Source: Aurantimonas sp. HBX-1
GTDB lineage: Bacteria; Pseudomonadota; Alphaproteobacteria; Rhizobiales; Rhizobiaceae
Length of the DNA: 64,000 nt
Direction: 5' to 3'
Assembly: GCF_021391535.1 (NCBI RefSeq)
Contig: NZ_CP090066.1
Location: 1,067,501 to 1,131,500, forward strand
Positions 54,770 to 63,739 of this stretch are shown in pieces. Every line of letters begins with the position of its first letter. Position 1 is the first letter of the stretch. The position numbers were made by a program, and so were the translations under genes. The notes under the pieces are model-generated. The model saw only the letters and a program-made list of their open reading frames with translations. It was not told the origin of the DNA and did not search any database.

Positions 54770-55693
54770 ATGGCCAAGAATGTCGCGGTTTTGATGGGTG
54801 GATTTTCGTCGGAGCGGCCGGTGAGCCTGCGCTCCGGTGCTGCCTGCGCCGCTGCGCTGGAGACCGCCGGCTACAACGTGACGACGGTCGATGTCGGCCG
54901 CGACGTCGCAACGGTGCTGTCGGAACTCCGCCCGGACGTCGCGTTTAACGCGCTGCACGGCCCGTACGGCGAAGACGGCACCATCCAGGGCATTCTGGAA
55001 TACCTGCAGATCCCCTACACCCATTCGGGCGTCCTCGCCTCGGCGCTGGCGATGAACAAGCAGGTCGCCAAGACCATCGCGTCGGCTGCCGGCATTCCGG
55101 TCGCCGAAGCCAAGGTGATGCACCGCCACGCGGCCGCCAAGGCGCATGTCCTGTCGCCGCCCTACGTGGTCAAGCCGGTGGCGGAAGGGTCGAGCTTCGG
55201 CGTGCTGATCGTCCGCGAGGACCAGGAGCACCCGCCGCAGCAGCTCTACGGCGCCGACTGGCCCTATGGCGACATCGTCATGGTCGAGCGCTTCGTGCAC
55301 GGCCGGGAGTTCACCTGCGCGGTGATGGGCGACGTCGCGCTCGAGGTCTGCGAGATCATCCCGGAAGGCCACGCCTTCTACGACTACGATTCCAAGTACG
55401 TCGCCGGCGGCTCGCGCCACGTCGTGCCGGCGGAGATCCCCGCGGCGGTGACGCGGCGAATCCAGGAATGGTCGCTCACGGCGCACCGCGTCATCGGCTG
55501 CCGCGGCGTGTCGCGCTCGGACTTCCGCTACGACGACCGGTTCGGCGAGGGCGGCGAGGTCATCTGGCTGGAGATCAACACCCAGCCCGGCATGACCGAG
55601 GTCTCGCTGGTGCCCGACATCGCCGCCGCCTCCGGCCACAGCTTTCCGGAACTGCTCACCTGGATGGTGGAGGACGCGTCATGCGGGCGATGA
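54770..55693 (+). CDS. ddl: D-alanine:D-alanine ligase
   Basis: This 307-residue ATP-grasp enzyme makes D-Ala-D-Ala for MurF. It has VAVLMGGFSSERPVSLRSGA, FNALHGPYGEDGTIQGILEY, YTHSGVLASALAMNKQVAKT, YVVKPVAEGSSFGVLIVRED, YDYDSKYVAGGSRHVVPAEI, GVSRSDFRYDD and VIWLEINTQPGMTEVSLVPD. The start MAKNVAVLMGG at 54770 avoids an unlikely upstream extension from 54731. ftsQ begins inside its last codons. Confidence 0.95.
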   Translation: MAKNVAVLMGGFSSERPVSLRSGAACAAALETAGYNVTTVDVGRDVATVLSELRPDVAFNALHGPYGEDGTIQGILEYLQIPYTHSGVLASALAMNKQVAKTIASAAGIPVAEAKVMHRHAAAKAHVLSPPYVVKPVAEGSSFGVLIVREDQEHPPQQLYGADWPYGDIVMVERFVHGREFTCAVMGDVALEVCEIIPEGHAFYDYDSKYVAGGSRHVVPAEIPAAVTRRIQEWSLTAHRVIGCRGVSRSDFRYDDRFGEGGEVIWLEINTQPGMTEVSLVPDIAAASGHSFPELLTWMVEDASCGR

Positions 55694-56583
55694 GCGACGA
55701 CTATCGGCCGCTGCGCGCGCCCGGCCGGCTGACGCTGCATGTCGTGCGCCTCGCGCGGCGGGCCTCGAGCGGCGCCGCGGCGCTGGCCCATGCGCCGTTG
55801 CCGCGCTTCGGCATGCTGGCGGCGGCGGTGATCGGCTCCAGCGTCGTCTACGGCATCTCCGCCGGCGGCCACACGGTGACCGTCATCGACGCCTTCGCCC
55901 AGCCGCTCGGCTTCTCGATCAACCGGGTCGACGTCGAGGGCAACGACGAGACCTCCGAGATCGACGCCCTGCAGGCGCTCTGGCAGACCGGCTCGCAGAG
56001 CCTGTTCTCGCTCGACCCCGCGGCAGCGCGCGAGACGCTCGAGGCGATGCCCTGGGTCGACCGCGCCTCGGTGGCGAAGGTCTTCCCGGACCATGTCCGG
56101 ATCACCCTGTCGGAGCACCGGCCCTACGCGGTCTGGCAGCGCGGCACGGAGTTCCTGGTCGTCAACCGCGAGGGAAGGGAGATCGTGCCCTACACGCCGG
56201 GCCGCTACGCGGCGCTGCCGATCGTCGTCGGCACCGGCGCGGCGAGTTCCGCCGCCGCGCTGATCGACGAGATGGAAGTGCTGCCCGAGCTTCGCGCAAG
56301 GGTCAGGGCCTACATTCGGGTCGGCGACCGCCGGTGGGACCTGCGGCTCGAGAATGGCGTGACCATACGGTTGCCGGAAAATGGGGCGGTCGAAGCCCTG
56401 GCGGAGGTGGCACGGATGGATCGGGAACACGGATTGCTGTCACGCGACATCGAGGCCGTGGACGTGCGCCTCAGCGACCGGATGGTCGTCAAGCTGACGC
56501 CGGAAGCCCTGGTGCGCCGCAACGCTGCGCTCGAGGAGCGCGAGAAGATCATGAAGCGTAGCCGGAAGGACAACCCGGTATGA
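55681..56583 (+). CDS. ftsQ: cell division protein FtsQ
   Basis: This 300-residue bitopic protein has a cytoplasmic N-terminus of about 45 residues, one transmembrane helix (FGMLAAAVIGSSVVYGISAG), a POTRA domain (FSINRVDVEGNDETSEIDAL) and the FtsQ beta domain (MPWVDRASVAKVFPDHVRIT, LSEHRPYAVWQRGTEFLVVN). It organises FtsL/FtsB at the divisome. ATG 55681 has GGAGGA 7 bases upstream; ATG 55690 is an alternative. It overlaps ddl and ftsA. Confidence 0.93.
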   Translation: MRAMSDDYRPLRAPGRLTLHVVRLARRASSGAAALAHAPLPRFGMLAAAVIGSSVVYGISAGGHTVTVIDAFAQPLGFSINRVDVEGNDETSEIDALQALWQTGSQSLFSLDPAAARETLEAMPWVDRASVAKVFPDHVRITLSEHRPYAVWQRGTEFLVVNREGREIVPYTPGRYAALPIVVGTGAASSAAALIDEMEVLPELRARVRAYIRVGDRRWDLRLENGVTIRLPENGAVEALAEVARMDREHGLLSRDIEAVDVRLSDRMVVKLTPEALVRRNAALEEREKIMKRSRKDNPV

Positions 56584-57905
56584 GTCTGTTTGCACGAGGC
56601 CGGGGCGATCTGCCGCGCATCAGCGCGCTGCCCAAGCGCCGGACGCGGGTGATTTCCGTGCTCGACGTGGGCTCGGAGAAGGTCACCTGCCTGATCGCCC
56701 GGCTGCGGCCGCGGCTGCCCAGCGAGATGCTGCCCGGCCGCACCCACGCCATCGAGGTTGTCGGCGTCGGCCACCAGCGCTCGCACGGCATCAAGTCGGG
56801 CGTCGTCGTCGACCTCGACGCCGCCGAGCAGGCGATCCGCCACTGCGTCGAGGCCGCCGAGCGGATGGCCGGCCTGACCATCGAATCCCTCATCGTCTCG
56901 GTCACCGCCGGGCGGCTGAAGAGCCTGCGCGGCTACGCCGAGATCGACACCGACGGCGAGATCACCCGTCTCGACATCGCCAAGGTGCTCGGCCAGGCGG
57001 CGCGCGTGCCGCTCGACGACAACCGCGTCGCGCTGCACTCGATCGGCTGCGACTACGCGATCGACGGCGAGGGCGGCGTCGAGCAGGTCCTCGGCATGAG
57101 CGGTTCGCGGCTCGGCGCGTCGATGCACGTGCTGGCGGCCGAGGAAACGCCGCTGCGCAATCTCGAGGCGGTGATCAACCGGGCGCATCTGATGGTCGAG
57201 GCGTTCGTCGCCACGCCCTATGCCAGCGCGCTGTCGACGCTGGTCGAGGACGAGGCCGCCATGGGGTCGGCCTGCATCGACATGGGCGGCGGCGCGACCA
57301 CCATCGCGATCTTCCAGAACGGCCGGTTCGTCTATGCCGACCAGGTCGCCATGGGCGGCCACCACATCACCATGGACCTGGCGCGCGGCCTGTCGATCCG
57401 GCCGGCCGACGCCGAGCGGCTCAAGGTCATGCACGGCTGCACGCTGAGCGAACTTCTGGAGGACGGCGAGACCGTGCAGGTCGCGCCGCTCGGCGAGGAC
57501 GGCAACGAGGCGCCGATCACCGTCGCCCGCTCGCTGGTCGCCAAGATCATCCTGCCGCGCGTCGAGGAGACGCTGGAACTGGTGCGCGACCGGCTCGCCG
57601 CCTCCGGCCTCGGCCACGTCATCGGCAAGCGCGTCGTCCTCACCGGCGGCGCCAGCCAGCTGGCCGGGCTCGGCGAGACGGCCAAGAGCATCCTGCAGCG
57701 CAATGTCCGGCTGGGACGCCCGGTGGGCGTCTCCGGGCTCAACCCGTCGCACAAGGGACCGGCCTTCGCGACGGCGGTGGGGCTGCTGATCTTTCCGCAG
57801 GTGGCGCATCGCGAATACGTCGCGGAAACCTCGATCGCGGCCTTCGCGGTCGACGAGAATACCAGGACAGGGCGGATCGGCTCATGGCTCCGGCGGAGCC
57901 TCTGA
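56580..57905 (+). CDS. ftsA: cell division protein FtsA
   Basis: This 441-residue actin-like protein tethers FtsZ to the membrane. It has VISVLDVGSEKVTCLIARLR (phosphate 1), GVVVDLDAAEQAIRHCVEAA, the 1C domain region VSVTAGRLKSLRGYAEIDTD, GSACIDMGGGATTIAIFQNG (phosphate 2) and VVLTGGASQLAGLGETAKSI (adenosine motif). The C-terminal amphipathic helix GRIGSWLRRSL would bind membrane. ATG overlaps the ftsQ stop. Confidence 0.95.
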   Translation: MSLFARGRGDLPRISALPKRRTRVISVLDVGSEKVTCLIARLRPRLPSEMLPGRTHAIEVVGVGHQRSHGIKSGVVVDLDAAEQAIRHCVEAAERMAGLTIESLIVSVTAGRLKSLRGYAEIDTDGEITRLDIAKVLGQAARVPLDDNRVALHSIGCDYAIDGEGGVEQVLGMSGSRLGASMHVLAAEETPLRNLEAVINRAHLMVEAFVATPYASALSTLVEDEAAMGSACIDMGGGATTIAIFQNGRFVYADQVAMGGHHITMDLARGLSIRPADAERLKVMHGCTLSELLEDGETVQVAPLGEDGNEAPITVARSLVAKIILPRVEETLELVRDRLAASGLGHVIGKRVVLTGGASQLAGLGETAKSILQRNVRLGRPVGVSGLNPSHKGPAFATAVGLLIFPQVAHREYVAETSIAAFAVDENTRTGRIGSWLRRSL

Positions 57906-58026
57906 CGACACCCGCGGCGCAAGCCGCCGGGTTGCCAAGTGAACGGTGCGCCGTGCGCCGGCAGACATGGATCAAGGGATCGGCCGCGCGGCGAGACGGC
58001 CCGAACAGTGGAACGAGGAACGAACG

Positions 58027-59595
58027 ATGAGCATCACCCTCAACAAGCCGGACATCACCGAGCTGAAGCCCCGCATCACCGTCTTCGGCGTTGGCGGCGG
58101 CGGCTGCAACGCCGTCAACAACATGATCAACGCCGGCCTCGAAGGGGTCGAGTTCGTGATCGCCAACACCGATGCGCAGGCCCTGCGCTCGTCGCGGGCC
58201 GAACGCATCATCCAGATGGGCGTCGCCGTCACCGAGGGTCTCGGCGCCGGCTCGCAGCCGGAGGTCGGCCGCGCGGCGGCTGAAGAGTCGATCGACGAGA
58301 TCTGCGATCACCTTCTCGGCTCGCACATGTGCTTCGTCACCGCCGGCATGGGCGGCGGCACCGGCACCGGCGCGGCCCCGGTCGTCGCCCGGGCGGCGCG
58401 TGAGAAGGGCATCCTGACCGTCGGCGTCGTCACCAAGCCGTTCCACTTCGAGGGCCAGCGCCGGCTGCGCATCGCCGACCAGGGCATCGAGGAACTGCAG
58501 AAGAACGTCGACACGCTGATCGTCATCCCGAACCAGAACCTGTTCCGGATCGCCAACGACAAGACCACCTTCGCGGACGCCTTCGGCATGGCCGACCAGG
58601 TGCTCTACTCGGGCGTTGCCTGCATCACCGACCTGATGGTCAAGGAAGGCCTGATCAATCTCGACTTCGCCGACGTCCGTTCGGTGATGCGCGAGATGGG
58701 CAAGGCGATGATGGGCACCGGCGAAGCCTCCGGCGAGGGCCGTGCGATGGCCGCCGCCGAGGCGGCGATCGCCAACCCGCTGCTCGACGAGACCTCGATG
58801 AAGGGCGCCAAGGGCCTGCTGATCTCGATCACCGGCGGCCGTGACCTGACGCTGTTCGAAGTCGACGAGGCGGCGACCCGCATCCGCGAGGAAGTCGACC
58901 AGGACGCCAACATCATCCTGGGCGCCACCTTCGACGAGAACCTCGAGGGCGTCATCCGCGTCTCGGTCGTCGCCACCGGCATCGACAAGGCCGACGGCTA
59001 CGTCGCTTCCGAGCGGCCGATGATGGCCCAGACCCAGGCCGTCGCCCAGCCGGCCGCCGCCGCCCAGCCGCGCGCCGTCCCGGTCGCGCAGCCGGTGACC
59101 CAGCGTCCGGCCGAGGCCCATGCGGCCCCGGCGTTCGCCGCGGTCGAGGAAGACTTCGCCGCCGACGAGATCGAGGACGACTTCACCGCCGCGCTCGAGG
59201 CGGAGATCGCCCAGGTCAGCCCGTCGTCGGCCGCCGAGCGCCATGCCGCCGTCGTGCAGTCGCCGCGCATGCCGCGCGTCGAGGACTTCCCGCCGACGGT
59301 TCGTGCCGAGATCGAGAGCCGCGCAGCATCCGCCGACGGCCACGAGGATCGCGGCCCGATGGGCCTGCTGCGCCGCCTGACCACCGGCCTGTCGCGTCAC
59401 CAGGACGAGGAGGGCGCCGCCGACACGCGCCGGCCCGCCGCGGAGCAGCCGCGCCGTGCCCCGGCCGAGCCGAGCCCCTACGCGCCGCGCCGCGTGGCGG
59501 CAGAATCGGCGGCCCGCCCGGTGGCCGCGCAGCGGCCGCAGAGCGACGACGATCAGCTTGAGATTCCTGCGTTTCTGCGCCGCCAGGCGAACTGA
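58027..59595 (+). CDS. ftsZ: cell division GTPase FtsZ
   Basis: This 522-residue tubulin homologue forms the Z ring. It has ITVFGVGGGGCNAVNNMINA, the tubulin signature MGGGTGTGAAPVVARAAREK, and NPLLDETSMKGAKGLLISIT with the catalytic T7-loop region NLDFADVRSVM. A long Ala/Pro/Glu-rich C-terminal linker (about residues 335-505), as in other alphaproteobacteria, precedes the partner-binding peptide DDDQLEIPAFLRRQAN. ATG 58027 has GAGGAA upstream; an earlier reading from 57946 is rejected. The 121-bp gap after ftsA may hold its own promoter. Confidence 0.97.
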   Translation: MSITLNKPDITELKPRITVFGVGGGGCNAVNNMINAGLEGVEFVIANTDAQALRSSRAERIIQMGVAVTEGLGAGSQPEVGRAAAEESIDEICDHLLGSHMCFVTAGMGGGTGTGAAPVVARAAREKGILTVGVVTKPFHFEGQRRLRIADQGIEELQKNVDTLIVIPNQNLFRIANDKTTFADAFGMADQVLYSGVACITDLMVKEGLINLDFADVRSVMREMGKAMMGTGEASGEGRAMAAAEAAIANPLLDETSMKGAKGLLISITGGRDLTLFEVDEAATRIREEVDQDANIILGATFDENLEGVIRVSVVATGIDKADGYVASERPMMAQTQAVAQPAAAAQPRAVPVAQPVTQRPAEAHAAPAFAAVEEDFAADEIEDDFTAALEAEIAQVSPSSAAERHAAVVQSPRMPRVEDFPPTVRAEIESRAASADGHEDRGPMGLLRRLTTGLSRHQDEEGAADTRRPAAEQPRRAPAEPSPYAPRRVAAESAARPVAAQRPQSDDDQLEIPAFLRRQAN

Positions 59596-59621
59596 TCCAC
59601 GCACGTTGCAAGTTTGACACA

Positions 59622-59651
59622 GGGCCCGCCGGGAGACCGGCGGGCCCTTTC
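59622..59651 (+). terminator. intrinsic terminator after ftsZ
   Basis: GGGCCCGCCGG (59622-59632), loop GAGA and CCGGCGGGCCC (59637-59647) are followed by TTTCG, 27 bases after the ftsZ stop. It separates ftsZ from lpxC. Confidence 0.9.
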
Positions 59652-59859
59652 GCATCTAAGTTGTTGAAAATGGTCGCTTTTGCGATGCGTTAACCAGCTT
59701 CGCGGTAACAACGGGTAAGAAAGCGTGATTTGGCCCCCGACGGGCCTCGTTCTAGGACTTTCTACGCGTTTTGCAGGTTCTGCGTCGTGCTGGTCGTCGG
59801 GGGGCGATCAGCTTCTCACGGCAAGCAACCCGGAACGCCGAGGGGACGCCAGCCGCACA

Positions 59860-60852
59860 ATGAGCGCGCCGTTCCTCGATCTGCATGGTGGGAAAGGTTT
59901 GCCGGTAGTGTCAATGTTTCAGCAGACGATAGGCTCGCGGATCGCGTTCGACGGTGTCGGCGTCCACAGCGGCCTGCCTGTCCAGCTCAGCCTGCTTCCG
60001 GCCGAAGCGAATACCGGCATCGTCTTCCATCTCTTCGACGGCAGCGAGCTGCTGCACGAAATCAAGGCGACCTCCGCCAACGCCGCCCTCATCGACCTCG
60101 CGACCGTGGTCGGTGACCCGCGTGGCGCGCACGTGTCGACCATCGAGCATCTGATGGCCTCGCTCTACGCGATGGGTGTCGACAACATCGTCGTGCAGAT
60201 CGACGCGCAGGAAACCCCGATCATGGACGGCTGCGCCGCCGCCTTCATCGCGGCGATCCGCGAGGCCGGCACAGTGAGCCAGGCCTGCCGGCGCCGCTAT
60301 CTGCGCGTGCTGAAGCCGGTGACCGTCGAGATGAACGGTGCCTGGGCCGAGTACCGCCCGCATAACGGCACGCGTTTCGAGGTCGAGATCGAATTCGACA
60401 GCCCGGCGATCGGACGCCAGGCCTACAGCGCCGACCTGACGGCCGAGCGCTTCGCGCGGGACCTCTCGCGGGCCCGCACCTTCGGCTTCATGAAGGATGT
60501 CGAGCGGCTGTGGGCGGCGGGCTTCGCGCTCGGCTCGTCGCTGGAGAATTCCGTGGTGATCGGCGAGGACGGCCGGGTGATCAACCCGGAAGGCCTGCGC
60601 TACAAGGACGAGTTCGTCCGCCACAAGACGCTGGACGCGATCGGCGACCAGGCGCTCGCCGGCGCCCGCGTCCTCGGCTGCTACCGCTCCTATCGCGGTG
60701 GGCACAAGCTCAACGCGCTGGCGCTGCAGGCCCTGCTTGCGGACCGGCGCGCCTACGAGATGATCGAGATGCCGTCGCGGCGGGTCGATCCCGTCCGCCA
60801 CGCGCCGCTGGTCGCCGTCGCGGCGCCCGCCTACGGGCCACAAACGCTCTGA
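59860..60852 (+). CDS. lpxC: UDP-3-O-acyl-N-acetylglucosamine deacetylase
   Basis: This 330-residue Zn enzyme commits precursor to lipid A synthesis. It has IGSRIAFDGVGVHSGLPVQL, HVSTIEHLMASLYAMGVDNI (Zn His), QETPIMDGCAAAFIAAIREA, YSADLTAERFARDLSRARTF, FVRHKTLDAIGDQALAGARV (HKxxDxxGD motif with Zn ligands) and GGHKLNALALQALLAD. ATG 59860 is used; ATG 59914 (MFQQTIGSRIAF) is a real alternative, since most homologues start near there. The 208 bp before it form a separate promoter region after the ftsZ terminator. Confidence 0.95.
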   Translation: MSAPFLDLHGGKGLPVVSMFQQTIGSRIAFDGVGVHSGLPVQLSLLPAEANTGIVFHLFDGSELLHEIKATSANAALIDLATVVGDPRGAHVSTIEHLMASLYAMGVDNIVVQIDAQETPIMDGCAAAFIAAIREAGTVSQACRRRYLRVLKPVTVEMNGAWAEYRPHNGTRFEVEIEFDSPAIGRQAYSADLTAERFARDLSRARTFGFMKDVERLWAAGFALGSSLENSVVIGEDGRVINPEGLRYKDEFVRHKTLDAIGDQALAGARVLGCYRSYRGGHKLNALALQALLADRRAYEMIEMPSRRVDPVRHAPLVAVAAPAYGPQTL

Positions 60853-60970
60853 AGCGAGCGGTCGGGCGCAGCAGTCACAAAAAAGACGGCTTGGTGCGGC
60901 TTGAGCGTTGCCGGCATCGAAGGTCGGGCGTACACATGCCGGGCCTTTAGAAGGCAGGGGGTCGACGCAT

Positions 60971-61852
60971 ATGAGCAATCCGCAAACATCACGGGCCGTC
61001 CCGCGCTCGCGCCAGGCGACGCTCGGGCTGGCGACGGTCCTCGGGCTGGCGCTGGGCGGGCTTTCCGGCTGCATGTCGTCGGGCACCAGCGACGTCGACG
61101 CGCTGGCGCTCGCCGCGCAGACCGAACCGCCGGACGTGCTCTACAACCAGGGTCTCGCCAATCTCGAAGGTGGGCGCCTCAGCGAGGCGTCGGCGAAGTT
61201 CGAGGCGATCGACCGCCAGCATCCCTATTCGGAATGGGCCCGCAAGGCGCTGGTGATGCGCGCCTTCGCCAGCTACCGCAGCGGCGAGTACGAGGACGCC
61301 ATCAGCTCGGCGAAGCGCTATCTGGCGCTCTACCCGGGCTCAGAGGACGCCGCCTACGCCCAGTACATCATCGGTCTCGCCTATTACCGGCAGATCCCGG
61401 ACGTCACCCGCGACCAGAAGGAATCGGCGCGCGCCGCCGCGGCCATGCGCGAGGTGATGGAGCGCTATCCCGATTCGGAATATGCCGACGACGCCCGCAC
61501 CAAGGTGCGCATCGCCCGCGACCAGCTGGCCGGCAAGGAGATGCAGGTCGGCCGCTATTATCTCGAGCGGCGCGAGTACCTGGCGGCGATCAACCGCTTC
61601 AAGAACGTCGTCGACGTCTATCCGGAATCGCGCCAGGTCGAGGAGGCGCTCGCGCGCCTGACCGAGGCCTATTACGCGATGGGCCTGACCAGCGAGGCGC
61701 AGGCCTCGGCCTCGGTTCTCGGCCAGAACTTCCCCGACTCGCCGTGGTACCGCGACACCTACCAGCTGCTGCAGAGCAAGGGCCTGTCGCCGCGCGATGG
61801 CGGCGCCAACTCGTGGTTCGCCAATGCCGGCCGGATGATCACCGGCGCCTGA
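60971..61852 (+). CDS. bamD: outer-membrane assembly lipoprotein BamD (ComL)
   Basis: This 293-residue lipoprotein belongs to the beta-barrel assembly machine. It has a lipobox in LGLALGGLSGCMSSG and five tetratricopeptide-like repeats: PDVLYNQGLANLEGGRLSEA, RKALVMRAFASYRSGEYEDA, AAYAQYIIGLAYYRQIPDVT, EMQVGRYYLERREYLAAINR and QVEEALARLTEAYYAMGLTS. The pattern HPYSEWARKA is typical of BamD. It lies 118 bp after lpxC and is followed by a strong terminator. Confidence 0.94.
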   Translation: MSNPQTSRAVPRSRQATLGLATVLGLALGGLSGCMSSGTSDVDALALAAQTEPPDVLYNQGLANLEGGRLSEASAKFEAIDRQHPYSEWARKALVMRAFASYRSGEYEDAISSAKRYLALYPGSEDAAYAQYIIGLAYYRQIPDVTRDQKESARAAAAMREVMERYPDSEYADDARTKVRIARDQLAGKEMQVGRYYLERREYLAAINRFKNVVDVYPESRQVEEALARLTEAYYAMGLTSEAQASASVLGQNFPDSPWYRDTYQLLQSKGLSPRDGGANSWFANAGRMITGA

Positions 61853-61926
61853 CGGCAGCCATCGGGCGAGGGCCCGGCGCCACCGCGCCGCGGGCCTGAG
61901 CCCTGCCAGACCAGAGAGTGCATTGA

Positions 61927-61957
61927 AAAGGCCGTCTTCCCCGGAAGGCGGCCTTTC
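61927..61957 (+). terminator. intrinsic terminator after bamD
   Basis: AAAGGCCGTCTTCC (61927-61940) pairs with GGAAGGCGGCCTTT (61943-61956) around a tight CC-rich loop, ending in TTTC. The A-rich left side makes it potentially bidirectional. Confidence 0.88.
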
Positions 61958-62049
61958 GAATTCTCGACGCCGTGCCGATCGAGACAGGCCGCCCTATCTT
62001 CGCCTGGCTGTTGCCATAGCGACGGCGCTTCACTACCGACATTCGGGCC

Positions 62050-63726
62050 ATGCTGGTTCACCTTTCGATCCGTGACATCGTTCTCATCGAACGGCTCGAC
62101 CTCGCCCTCGCGGCGGGACTTTCGGTGCTGACCGGCGAGACCGGCGCCGGCAAGTCGATCCTGCTCGATGCGCTGTCGCTCGCCCTCGGCGGCCGCGGCG
62201 ACGGCGGGCTGGTGCGCCATGGCGCCAGGCAGGGCGAGGTGACGGCGGTCTTCGACATCGCCGGCGATCATCGCGCCCGCGCCATGCTTGTCGAGAATGG
62301 CATCGACGCCGATGGCGACGTGATCCTGCGCCGCGTGCAGAGCGCCGACGGGCGCACGCGCGTGTTCGTCAACGACCGGCCGTCCAGCGTCGCGCTGATG
62401 CGCGACCTCGGCCAGCTGCTGGTCGAGATCCACGGCCAGCACGACGACCGGGCGCTGATCGACCCGGCCGCGCATCGCCTGCTGCTCGACCAGTACGGCG
62501 GCCTGCAGGCCGAGGCCGAGGCGGTGGCCCGCGCCCATGCCGCCTGGAAGGATTGCGAGCAGGCGCTGCTCCAGCACCGCGCCCGCGTCGAGGCGGCGCA
62601 GCGCGAGGCGGACTTCCTGCGCGCCTCGGTCGAGGAGCTGTCGGATCTCGCGCCGATCGCCGGCGAGGAGGAGGAACTCGCGGCACGGCGCCAGACGATG
62701 ATGCGCTCGGAGAAGATCGCCACCGACGTCAGCGACGCCAACGAGGAGCTTTCCGGCCATGCCTCGCCGATCCCGCCGCTGGCGGGGCTCTTGAAGCGCC
62801 TCGACCGTCGCCGCGACGAGCTGCCGGGCCTGCTCGATCCCGCGATCGAGCGGATCGACGTGGCGCTCGACGCGCTGTCGGAGGCGCAGATGGCGCTGGC
62901 GGCGGCGCTGCGCTCGCTGGAGTTCGACCCGCGGGCGCTGGAGGAGACTGAGGAACGGCTGTTCGCGCTGCGGGCGGCGGGCCGCAAGTTCAACGTGCCG
63001 GTGGACGACCTGCCGGAGCTCACCGCCCGGATGATCGGCGATCTCGCGGATGTCGACGCGGGCGAGGAGCGCCTGCACCGGCTGGCGGCGGAGGCGGCGG
63101 AGAAGCGCGCGCAGTTCGCCGGCCTTGCCGCGGCCCTGTCGGAGAAGCGCCAGGTCGCCGCGCGGTTGCTCGAAGGCGCGGTGATGGCGGAGCTGCCCGA
63201 CCTCAAGCTCGAACGCGCCGCCTTCATCGTCGAGTTGGCGAGCGACCCGGACCGCCCGTCGGCCGCCGGCATCGACAGCGTCGAGTTCTTCGTGCGCACC
63301 AATCCCGGCACGCGCCCCGGCCCGATGATGAAGGTCGCGTCGGGCGGCGAGCTGTCGCGCTTCCTGCTGGCGCTGAAGGTGGCGCTGGCCGACCGCGGCT
63401 CGGCGCCGACCCTCGTCTTCGACGAGATCGACACCGGCGTCGGCGGCGCAGTGGCGGATGCGATCGGGCGGCGGCTGGGCCGGCTGGCGGGCTCCGTCCA
63501 GGTTCTCGCGGTGACCCACGCGCCGCAGGTCGCCGCGCGCGCCACGACGCATCTGCTGATCTCCAAGGCCAGCACCGAAGGCGGCGAGGACCGGGTCGAG
63601 ACCCGCGTCGCCACGATGGGCGAGGCCGGGCGGCGCGAGGAGATCGCGCGGATGCTCGCCGGCGAGAGCGTCACCGAGGAGGCCCGGGCCGCCGCGGCCC
63701 GGCTGATCGGCGCCGACGGGCGCTAG
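62050..63726 (+). CDS. recN: DNA repair protein RecN
   Basis: This 558-residue SMC-like ATPase acts in double-strand-break repair. It has LVHLSIRDIVLIERLDLALA, Walker A LTGETGAGKSILLDALSLAL, VEIHGQHDDRALIDPAAHRL, two long coiled-coil arms (about residues 150-350), the signature VASGGELSRFLLALKVALAD, Walker B TLVFDEIDTGVGGAVADAIG and VLAVTHAPQVAARA. The length is normal. It follows the bamD terminator with about 90 bp, so it has its own promoter. Confidence 0.96.
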   Translation: MLVHLSIRDIVLIERLDLALAAGLSVLTGETGAGKSILLDALSLALGGRGDGGLVRHGARQGEVTAVFDIAGDHRARAMLVENGIDADGDVILRRVQSADGRTRVFVNDRPSSVALMRDLGQLLVEIHGQHDDRALIDPAAHRLLLDQYGGLQAEAEAVARAHAAWKDCEQALLQHRARVEAAQREADFLRASVEELSDLAPIAGEEEELAARRQTMMRSEKIATDVSDANEELSGHASPIPPLAGLLKRLDRRRDELPGLLDPAIERIDVALDALSEAQMALAAALRSLEFDPRALEETEERLFALRAAGRKFNVPVDDLPELTARMIGDLADVDAGEERLHRLAAEAAEKRAQFAGLAAALSEKRQVAARLLEGAVMAELPDLKLERAAFIVELASDPDRPSAAGIDSVEFFVRTNPGTRPGPMMKVASGGELSRFLLALKVALADRGSAPTLVFDEIDTGVGGAVADAIGRRLGRLAGSVQVLAVTHAPQVAARATTHLLISKASTEGGEDRVETRVATMGEAGRREEIARMLAGESVTEEARAAAARLIGADGR

Positions 63727-63739
63727 GGAGGCAGAGGCG

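Noticed and set aside
57946..58026. Extended ftsZ N-terminus
   Set aside because: The added 27 residues do not resemble any FtsZ, and GAGGAA directly precedes ATG 58027.
59680..59720. CtrA site before lpxC
   Set aside because: Only one TTAAC half-site (GCGTTAACC) is present; the second half does not fall at N7. Single half-sites near 21650, 28609 and 12156 were rejected for the same reason.
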